A DNA stretch of 64,000 nt, taken from NCBI GenBank assembly GCA_021234155.1, contig JAJEKV010000014.1, positions 18,322,652 to 18,386,651 on the forward strand, in the 5' to 3' direction. The position numbers were made by a program, and so were the translations under genes. Source of the stretch: Isoetes taiwanensis (Eukaryota > Streptophyta > Lycopodiopsida > Isoetales > Isoetaceae). Position 1 is the first letter of the stretch. Every line of letters begins with the position of its first letter. This document shows positions 54,299 to 64,000 of this stretch, in pieces. Below the pieces are notes generated by a model. The model saw only the letters and a program-made list of their open reading frames with translations. It had not been told where the DNA came from and did no database searches.

Positions 54299-55555
54299 AA
54301 CACATAATGTTATCATGAGAAACCGGCATGGTAGATGTTAGTGTATGTCTTATTGGCCCAACTTTTACAACCTTTGTTGGCAATTGGAATGTTATGCACA
54401 ATAAAGGAAAAATAACAATGGCAAAAATTGATTGTAGAAGCCCAAATTGTTGTACACGAAGATAAGGCAGCTTTAAACTCGTTGTTAAGATAGCATTTTA
54501 AAGACCATCATTTTCTTGCTCTAGAACGACATGTTGTCAATTGGAAAGTGTACAATCTATGAATGTTCATGACCGAGCATAAGACCATATAGTGAGGTGG
54601 TTGCAGAGCTTAAGTTGAAAACATGTACAAAACAAAAAAATGTTATTATGTTTAGTGTACCATGGGTTGGATGTATATCCATTTTGTCATTATTCTTTGT
54701 CCCTTTGTGTCCAATGTGCTTTATTTATTGACACAAAGCTATGTTGAAGAGTTATCAAAGTTGCCTATGAAATACTCATATGTATGCCCCTTTGTTTTAT
54801 GGTGCAAAAGTTTCTTTTGTTTTGTTTCATAATATCTCTTGCAAGTGCATATAGAAAGCATTTTCTTGCTCTTAGATACTGAAGATGTAGGATAAGCATA
54901 TTATCATGGCATCTCCCTTGTTAATTTTAAATGAGTCTAGTGTTGGCTACAGTGTTATGTATATAGCTAAATGAGAAGATAACATAAAGCATACCCAATT
55001 TATGCTTGAAAATTGTCATGTCCATTGCATACATAAAACTATCAATTCCTTTTCTTGGAGGCGGACATAAATTCTGAAATGTCAACAAAAATATCTTTAT
55101 TAACAAAAGATATCACCTTAGTTGCAACAAAACAACAGGTAAACAAAGTGAACATTGCGTATGAACACGGAGGGCTTTCACCACTCAATCAAACATGATG
55201 AGATTCTATGTAGCCATGGTATAGTTCCCATTTTTCCCTTGCTAGAATACATGCAATGCAAACTTACTTTCTCTCCTCAGTAGCCAATTGTTTCTTTCGA
55301 GGTGAATGAAAGATCTAAATGTACAGTAATAACCATCGTTAATGGTCAGAAAAATAAACATGCGTTGGGTCTGAGTATTTGTGCACATGTAAGACTACTA
55401 GAAAAAGGGCCATATGTTTCTTGAAGGCCACATTTAATGATCAGTTAATAAGTTTTTTAAGTAGTATAACGTTGATTGATACATGATATCTTGTGTGTGC
55501 CTCCTCCCACCAGTACGTATTGATCCACAACATAAGTTATAATGTGGAAGCAAGA
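54299..55555. repeat. Older copy of the 26,811-28,080 segment
   Basis: Colinear with 26,811-28,080 but clearly diverged. It is immediately followed, after a short retroelement fragment, by the recent copy of 27,665 onward, so part of the segment (about 420 bp) is present here twice (55,135-55,555 and 55,845-56,265). Confidence 0.8.
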
Positions 55556-55844
55556 TATTATGCACTAGCACCTCTAGTGTTAACCAACACACTAAAAAAG
55601 CAAGATGAAATGCACTAGCACCTCTAGTAATAACCAACACACCAAAAGGATGGATCCTTCATGAGCCTCAACCTCTACAAGGCTTTAACCCCCACAGACT
55701 ATATCAATTCCCCTCCTTCGAGATGCTTGTCCTCAAGCATGTGGAACACACCAATGTTGCCACGAGGAATTGAACCTTGGCTCTGATATAAAATGCTACA
55801 CACTAGCACCTCTAATGATAACCAACACACAAAAGGATGGATCC
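55556..55844 (-). mobile_element. TRIM-like or LTR-retroelement fragment at the duplication junction
   Basis: ACTAGCACCTCTAGTGTTAA-type sequence occurs three times (about 55,563, 55,612 and 55,801). Near 55,773-55,786 the plus strand reads TTGGCTCTGATAT, the complement of an iMet-type primer site (ATATCAGAGCCAA, with TGG changed), placing a minus-strand element with short terminal repeats. The interval between the last two copies (about 190 bp) has no coding capacity, as expected for a TRIM. Confidence 0.55.
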
Positions 55845-56840
55845 TTCACCACTCAATCAAACATGAGAAGATGCTATGTAGCCATGATATAGTTCCCATT
55901 CCATCCTTGCTAGAATGCATACCAATGCAAACTTGTTTTCTCTCCTCAGTGGCCAATTGTTTCTTTCGAAGTGAATGAAAGATCCAAATGTACAGTAATA
56001 ACCATCGTTAATGGTCAAAAAAATAAACATACGTTGGTTCTGATTATATGTGGACTATGAGTATTTGTACGCATGTAAGACTACTAGAAAAAGGGCCATA
56101 CATTTATCGAAGGCCACATTTAATGATGATTTAATAAGTTTTTTAAGTAGTATAACATTGGTTGATATACTACATCTTGTGTGTGCCTCCTCCCAGTACG
56201 TATTGATCCACAACATAAGTTATAATGTGGAAGCACTTCAAATGCAGGATGCCAGGAAACATATGCTAATGCTCGTGAATTCTGCAAATAGACATAGAGC
56301 TTGCTGTATTTTCTATAAAGTACATCATAGAATTAAGACTAAGGAAATAAATTATAAATAGAAAGCTTTCACATTAAACCTTTTTGTCATTATCCATGTG
56401 CTTCAAGATGATTTGCCTCTATCTACATAGGACAGAAATTTAGAGTAGATGCTCGAAGCATATGTTTGTTTACAATGTGAATCTGCACCAAACATAAACT
56501 TAATAACATAAAAACTTGGATTCGTAAAGATGTGAATGCGCTGAGAAGATAGTACCTAACGCCTTTTGCATAGAATGTAGTCGAATATTAACTCGAACCT
56601 ATTGAAGATGGAATTGGGAAACTTGTTTACAAATGTCCTCTGTACTATTGACACATTATAACTTTGTGCAAACCACATTTGTCTGAGAAGATACACGTGG
56701 AAATAAGTCTTTCAATAATGATGTGTTAGAAACTTGGTCTTGAATCTCCAATCTAAAAGTGGAAATCGAATCATTCCTTCATGCTACCCATCGCACACAT
56801 GACCAATGTTTCATTCATAGATAAGTTGTTAAGACAAAAT

Positions 56841-59800
56841 GATTTCACATATATGTTGAGAGCAAAGAAGTGCACATAGCAAAGAAGTTGAGAGCAAGGA
56901 AGTGCATTTCTAACAATGACATTTCCTTCCTAGAAGGAGAGAATCCCAATCATCAGCTGCCACCAGTGCCTTTACTTCACTATCCGACAAACCTAGCCTG
57001 TATTTCAAGTCTCCAAGCCATATTACACGCCTACAATGGCAGGTTAAAAAATGAGTAACTAAATTCTTTTTCAAAGAATATTGCATGTTTGGTTATTTAC
57101 TCATGATCCAGTATGGAATCTGGCAAGTTCCTTGCAACATATATAGAAGATCGTAAAAAGTACATCCTGCGCATGGTCCCTGTACTCGTCTTGAGAAGCA
57201 TCATGCTCCCAGATATTGATCTCTATTACAAAGAAAAGGGTATTTAAGGGATGTGGGCTCTTGCAGGGTAACGTAGATAGTTATAGCCTTTAACTAGTAG
57301 ATTACCTTGTCCATTTTTACCCAAATGGTGAGAAAAACCCCAATCACTTGATGCGGACGATCCGGACATAATGATTTCTTGATTACATGCAACGACGCGA
57401 AAATTTGTAGACACTTGGAGAACCGCCAATGTCAACAGATCCTCTTTGCTAGGTGATTTCATAAGATGAAAGACATTTCCAACATTTAATGGTTTCCTGG
57501 ATCTTGCCTAAAGGAAGTTAGAAAGTGAGAATACGTGGGTCGAGTACAAACTTGATAACCAGAAAGTCATAAAATTTCAGATCAAAGTAATGTGACAGAT
57601 CCAATTATATAAACATATGCAGATTTTTTTGTGTCTAGCCATTCAGGCAAGTTCAAATCATCTGGAGGATATTTTCTCGCCAGATTCCAAGTTTCCACTA
57701 TGAATTTGAGTTGTTAGAATACATACCATAAGTTATGAGTATCTTTGCCCTGCACCAAAATCCATTGCTTCTTGCCCTATTCCAAAGTCGCTTTTGCCAT
57801 ACTTCCTTGGAGCTATCAGATCACGGATCCGAAATGCACCAACAGCCTTTCAAGCAATAAAACACAATCTTATGTACGTAGAGCTAATGATCTTATCTTC
57901 AAGGAAAATGGTCCCAAATCATGCTCCCACAATAGCAGTTTTTTGGCACAGTAGCAGGTCACGAGAAAATGCATCCTTAGACACAACAACAGACAATGGA
58001 GATACATTTGCCGTTGATGTTTTGGGATCCCACAACACCTAGTTCCACAATCGTACATCAGCTCTCAAGCAAACCACAGACGAAACATAGACGCAACTTT
58101 CTATTAATAATGCCAGAAACCATTCAAATCTTCGATCCACCCCCTCAAAGCATGAAATCGGTTACCCAGCAACTTATGTTTTCTATAGTCGATTGCAATC
58201 CTTGCCCTAGCTCGCACAGCTTGCTGCCTTTTGTTGTGATGGCCGCCAAAAAAAACAACCTTGACGACCTTTTGATTTATTTTTTTTTATTTTTTTTATT
58301 ATTATTTCTAAACCGTTGGATCTGATCATCTAATATTAGCCGTTGGATATAAACAAGGTGACGGTGCAAACGCACTAATGACTTGCATTTGCACTAATAA
58401 AAAGCATCTTTCAAAAACCCTTAAATTCTGCCACTTTTGGGGGGGGTCACTTAAAAAAATGACCCTAAATTTACAATTGCATGTGCCATTTTAGGGGCCA
58501 AAATTACAAAAAAGTTGGCGTCTTGTTAATTTGACATCCCTAATTTAAGTATAAAATAAAAATCTAATTTAGGTGGTTTTGGGAAAGTGGGAAAATGAAA
58601 GAACCATCAGAATGTTGACGAATTATGAAGACTGAAACGTGGAAATAAAGCCGTATGCATTTCATATTGCTCAAGGAGAATGACAACATGCTATGCGCGC
58701 ATATGCAAGCTACAAAATTATAACACACAACTAAAACAAAATTTGCATTGTGCATATATATCCATAGCTGAGTAACACAAATGTTTTTGAGCATGCAAGC
58801 AGAGCATGTTATGTGCACATAGCCACCTAGAAGAAAAAAGGTTCTCAAGATATGCGCGCATGGCATGACAATTTTTTTATTGATGCAAAATAGATACAAA
58901 TATAAATAGCAAGACGTCATACCAATCATAAAATATCACGGGTTCAAGAAACGTTCATGTATGGACAAGTACAAGGTCGGAACCAAAACCAGTGGGGTTG
59001 TGGAAAAAAAAATGGGCGTAGGAAAGGAACACGGTAGGTAGTGCCACATATGGACATGGGCAAAGCGGGAAACAAAACCAAAACCAGTGGGTTGTGAAAA
59101 AATAGGCGGTAGAAAAGAACCGGTAGGTAGTGCCCATCGCCGCATGGGCAAAACTTTCGGGGTCATCTTATCTTGGCGCATATGGAAGATACAATTTTTT
59201 TGTTTGGTGTTTTTTCTTGTTCTAGAAATCGGCTTAATAAGCCTCTAGAATCATCAGCCATGCCGGTTGCGGTATGTATTTTCAAACCTATTTAATCAGT
59301 AGGCTCGTCTCACCAAACCCTATTTCATAAAGGTCGACTTCTCACCGGGTAAGCTTCTTTGTCGGTCGTGGAACTGGAAGCCCAAATTTTTTCATATGCG
59401 CTCTAGTTTCGGCCTTCTCTTTTTCTTCTGGTTTGATACAGAAAATTTTTAAGCAGGTTAATGGTTGTGCTAATATGGAAGCATCTGTTTCCACTAGGAA
59501 GATCATTGTTTGGCAGGTTCACTAAGCTTCTTTGCTACTTTCAGCTGTTTACTCTATTATCTCGGTTGCAGGCTGCAATTGTTTTTCTCGAATCGAAGTG
59601 TTTTAGGCCACACCACAGGTTTTTATGAAAATAGGTGAATGTTTTTGTTCAATTCTGCAATTAAGTTATGATAATTCTGCAAGTGATTTAAGATCGTTTT
59701 CCACATCCTTTATTCATTATTATGATTCCGGTTATAAGAAATTGCAGTTAAAAACCTTTGTTGCTGAGAACTAATCAAGATTGGATGCATTTTCTTCTAC

Positions 59801-62505
59801 TTTGGTAGATTCCATCCATGCTCAAGACATGTTGTTATGATATTGTTACAATTTAGAAGGATCTCAAGAATTCAATTATTTCTTGAAGCTTTGAAAGACC
59901 ACGAGGGCTTTTTAAAACTTTGTCATGTCTCTCAAAGATTTTCCTTCTGTTGTAGCTATTTTAAATCTGTACCATTCAATCGGAATTAACAGATTATCTA
60001 TTGTCTATTTACGCATAAATAGATTATCTATTGTCTACTTACACATAAATGAAAGCTTTTAAAATTTGTTGCTAAGAAATTAACTGTTGTTTAAATTTTG
60101 TTGCTTGTCTATGCGCGCATAGGCAAGAGCTTTCAACATTTGTTGCTTGTCTATGCGCGCATAGGCAAATGATATACTTTGAAATATAACTTTGTTGTCT
60201 ATGCACGCATAGACATTCTTCCTTTCCTTTGTATTTTTGTGTCGTAAGAAAGTGCATCTTCTTAGTGTGTCTTAACACAAAATCTGTCGTCCGCTTTTAA
60301 AATTGGCCATATTTGGAATGCGACTTTATTTTTTGGTAGTTGTTTTTTTAAAAAATGGTCAAAACTGTCAAATTTACGTGTTTTTGAAAAAGGAATCTGC
60401 AATTGCACCACAGGTCATTAGTGCGTTTGCACCGTCACCTTGTTTATAGGGCGCGATTTATGAGACACCCTATAACATTATATTATATAGAAGGATAGGC
60501 CCGGTACCGCAAGATTCGGTGGCACCGCAAGGCTTGACGACACATTGCGATGTCAATAGCGCCGCGCCGCGCCGCGTCGCCAGGTTCTCTACTCCGCCGC
60601 AAGTGTGGCGTCGATTCTGGCAGTGGTGTCGGGCCTTTTACATAACGCCATGCCTTCCTAATGAAAATTATTGGACTTGATGAATCTTTGGCAAAATTAC
60701 ATCCAATAATAGTCTGACAAGTGGCATCCAGAACATTCATTCTTGATGGCTATGACAAAGGATGGCAGGCTATGGCGAATCAAACTTGTCCTTTTTCCCG
60801 CTTCACTTGTGTCGGAGATTGAAGATTGAGGATATGGTGTATAAGGTGAAGTAGAAGAAATTATTGAGGTTTTCTACACATGAGAATGACCAAGGGTTTT
60901 TGAATCAATAAACCAGTATTGGATGGAAGATGGTCGTGCATTTGGCGGAATAAAAACAAGAAACCTTCTTGTGACCAAATCAGGATAAGAAGACCGATAA
61001 GTCCAAGAAAGAAATCTATATGTTTATCTTTGCCTTGGTAGATTGATAAGCTAAAGAGAATCAACTAACTACTAGATGAACTGATAAAAATACAGCTTAC
61101 AGACAAATCTTTCTTAAAGCTTTCAGCAATTCATAACAAAAGAACAAAAAAAGCTATAAACAGAAGAACAAGCGGAACATTTATCGAAATATAGTACAAA
61201 GATGATGACTATGGTGGGAGCAGAAAGAATATCGATGCTCAGAACTTTGTAATTTTTTTGGTAGTTGATGGCCTTGCTCAGAACTGGATCTTAAGGTTCA
61301 TAGCCGATTCTTCATCTAAAATCAAGTGGCTGCTTGAGAATTAATGAAGAAACAAATGTTTGTGCGAAACAGAGGAATCAATGACGTCGCTCCACAAATG
61401 GAAGAGAAACTTTTACGCCATCTAAAATTGGCATAATAATGCAATAATCTCAGCCAAGCGTTCATTATGTTACAATCATGATATTTTGGTTGAAATTATA
61501 TAAGGTCTCATTCCTATATAAGGCTCTGTTGGTCGGCCAAAATCAGAAATCAGGTCTTTGTGGTGCATTTGCCACGATTCCCTACCCAACCATCTAGTCT
61601 GCATTGTTTAATGACATATGACATAGACCTTTGCAACATGCATATTTCCCTTGCAAGTTGCATTGTAAATTCTTACACCACCACCACCACTAAACAAGCT
61701 GTATAATTTATACATGATGAAGGCACAAAGGAGCCCCCACTTCATGGCATTGCAGAGATGTATGAATTACATATGCCTATGCTTGAGAAGATTGATGGTA
61801 GGATCTCCTATTAGAATGGATCAACGATGGCTGGATTTACTTTGGGTGGTTATCGTAATAATATGCACTCATGCACTGATTATCATGATATTCTTTGGTG
61901 GCAATAGATTTTTTTATTTTAACATCAGGTTGATGCAATGATTGCCAATGACCAGATCCAAAAAATCTTCAAGGGTGGTTGTGGTTTAAGAAACTAGAAA
62001 AATTGCTATATTCCTTCTAGTTCAACCCCCCAGTTCAAACAGTTGCCATTGAGCCCCAGTTCAAACAGTTCCCAAATTTTCTTTTATACAATTGCATCAA
62101 CCACTTACACCCGTAGACAACAAGTTGTATAATTTATAGATGATGGTACAAGGGACGTGGCAAGCACAAAGGACGTGGCGGCAATAAGCACATAAAAGGC
62201 ACATTGATTCGTCGCATTTAATGTAGATTGTTGTCCTCTTCGTCTATGGTGATGCATTTGCCACGATTCCCTATTCAACCGTCTAGCCTACATTGTTTAA
62301 CGACATAAGTCTTTGCAACATGCATTTCTCCCTTGCAAGTTGCATTGCAATTTCTAATATCTTCTGAGGATTTGATAAAAAATATTTCATGATAATTTTT
62401 GATATATGATAAATGTGATTATTTTGGATTTTTTCAACGGCTAATTGAATTTTTTAAGGTTAGTTTAAATTTCTAAAACTATTCCTATATATTTTTATTG
62501 ATTAA
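56841..62505. repeat. Family R repeat, copy 3
   Basis: This corresponds to 29,535-35,635 within duplicate B and has the same features: the GC-rich block (60,500-60,645), the dispersed ~100-bp blocks (61,568-61,670; 62,252-62,350) and the possible exon at 57,729-57,848 (minus). Non-coding otherwise. Confidence 0.8.
58350..60446. mobile_element. Non-autonomous TIR transposon, copy B (internal deletion)
   Basis: It has the same terminal inverted repeats as 31,037-33,565, with TA flanks. Length is 2,097 bp against 2,529 bp. Most of the difference is a 416-bp deletion at about 60,183, with TTGAA microhomology at the breakpoints of the copy A sequence (32,883 and 33,299). Several GCGCGC palindromes are altered or lost here (for example ATCGCCGCAT near 59,137). 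Confidence 0.85.
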
Positions 62506-64000
62506 TTTAATTTTTCTTTTTTTTTCGTAAGTACTCATATTAACATGTATTAGTTTTCTTAATTTTTATTAATTTATGCTGCATTTTTACTTTTTTTTTT
62601 TCTTTATAAAATTCGAGGCATGTGTCACATGTATGCGCCATGTAGACTCCCTAGTGGCATATGCGTGGCAAATGATTTTATTTTTTTAAGATAGAGTTTG
62701 TTAAGCGACCTTGCCACATCGACGCCCTGCAGACGCCATCCAAATGCCATGCTCACATACGCATGGCACAGGTGTCGTATTCGACGATGGTGAACGAAAG
62801 TGACAGTGTGGCCGCCGTTCTGGCATCCTCGTGGCGTGAAGCAACCTGGATAGAACTTCCACCGCCAAGAAGTCGAGAAAGATTGATGGTGATATTGCCT
62901 GGCTTACATTCTGGAATTAGATGACCAGGGTTCAATTCTAAAGGCAGTTAGCGATCCTTCATCCTCTGAAGAAAAAGTGAAAGAGATGGCATAATGGCAT
63001 TGCAACTTGGTGAAAATCAATGGTAAGACTGATGCCTTATGCGAGGAAAAAAGCAAACGATCATATAAAGAAGCATGACATTCTAATATTGTCCGCGGAA
63101 TGCAAGGTTCTTATGGAGATTGTAGCAAACTGAAAAAAGATTTTGTTAAGGATAACCAGATCGAGGACAACAAGCTACAAGGAAGCTTACATGAAGAGGG
63201 AAGAGAGCACTGAAACTTGTTTCAATTGTGTTTGGGGAAGAATTTGAAGCCTACTACTGTGGATTGATTAGAAGTTACAAATTTTGCTAATGAGCCGGAG
63301 AAGAATACTGAAGGCTATGAATAGGCTTGTCAAAACATGCTGACAACTACCCCCTTGGATAGAATTATGTACATGTATATACATCGATCACCTAATGCTC
63401 ATATGTTTCCATTTTTGTTAGCAGACGCTATCATCATGATCATGCAATGGAGATTTATGTGTTATGGTTAAGAATTCGGGTCAAACCCCAATGCCAACTA
63501 AAGGATAAGCCTTTGAATGGAAGAATGTGGTTGACTGGGAGGAGAATGATAATATCAGTTTTGTTGTCACTGACGGTGAACACTTTGTGGAGGCACAAAG
63601 AGTCATCATCAATCAAGCTAAAGTGATGGGACAGACTATGTCCTATAACCACTATGCTTATAGGAGGTGCCAAATTCTAAAACATGACACTCCAACAACT
63701 GTTTTGCCAAAATGTCAGCAACGCTTAATGGGTTGGGCGAAACCTTCCTTCACAAAAGGTAATCTTATTTGTCTTTGTCGTAGTCATGCCAGACGTGATT
63801 TCAAGTAAAGCAAATCATCTTTACGTGATAGATGTTACGTGATGATGTGAAAATTGAATCCTTTCATGCATCTTAGCTAGTTTTACCAAATCCAAAGGAC
63901 CACACATTAAATAAATGTCTGATTTCTTAGGATTGGTCAAACTGGCTATAGGACATCAAAGGATTTCAATATTTATCATCATTGCATAAAAGTGAACATA

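Larger units (their letters stand above)
55845..64000. repeat. Recent segmental duplication, copy B (continues past the window)
   Basis: Nearly identical to 27,665-37,128 throughout. It lacks the 872-bp insertion of copy A (junction at 56,394) and 416 bp inside the transposon. It contains family R copy 3 (56,841-62,505), the transposon (58,350-60,446) and the 36,667-type ORF (63,527-63,808). The far end is outside the window. Confidence 0.9.

Noticed and set aside
55770-55790. TTGAACCTTGGCTCTGATA as a possible tRNA end
   Set aside because: It is the complement of a primer-binding site in a retroelement fragment and not a tRNA gene.

Overview
This is nuclear DNA from a flowering plant. It holds a multi-exon plant-type MSH3 mismatch-repair gene with consensus GT/AG introns, chromodomain-bearing Ty3/gypsy retrotransposons primed by a tRNA-iMet-like site, and a small cysteine-rich secreted-peptide gene. 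The species cannot be resolved from the sequence. Gene density is low, and most of the window is nested mobile elements and duplicated non-coding sequence.

Layout. 1-2,614: the 3' end of a chromodomain gypsy element with its 3' LTR. 3,265-10,119 (minus): MSH3, apparently intact in 12 exons, with a GC-rich foldback about 180 bp upstream of its start codon. 10,622-18,663: the most diverged copy of a roughly 5-6 kb repeat (here 'family R'), interrupted by an inverted-repeat element that itself contains a decayed LINE with a pentanucleotide tail. 18,664-20,832: old repeat debris with a LINE ORF1/DUF4283-like fragment. 20,833-25,795: a unit of about 4.96 kb bounded by 22-bp perfect direct repeats. 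It carries a broken multi-exon gene that resembles the Crypton/QRICH1/ZMYM (DUF3504-type) tyrosine-recombinase fold.

27,665-37,128 and 55,845-64,000 are two copies of one recent duplication, and the second runs off the window. Both contain family R and a non-autonomous transposon with 33-bp terminal inverted repeats and clusters of the palindrome TATGCGCGCATA. The most diverged R copy keeps the empty insertion site. Between the two duplicates lie a full-length 13.4-kb gypsy element (37,668-51,045; 1,644-bp LTRs; target duplication CAGCC) and a cysteine-rich peptide gene (53,381-53,895) with three exact CC-x6-C-x3-C units and an apparent frameshift.

How the parts relate. MSH3 is the only gene I would call functional with confidence. 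The gypsy element ends pol with a chromodomain and, at its 5' side, has an ORF whose first residues copy the histone H3 tail (MARTKQTYRKTG). That pairing, the Crypton-like unit and the palindrome-rich transposon are the most interesting features. Many small indels separate near-identical copies, so some 'frameshifts' may be consensus errors. All homology calls come from reading the sequence, without database searches.
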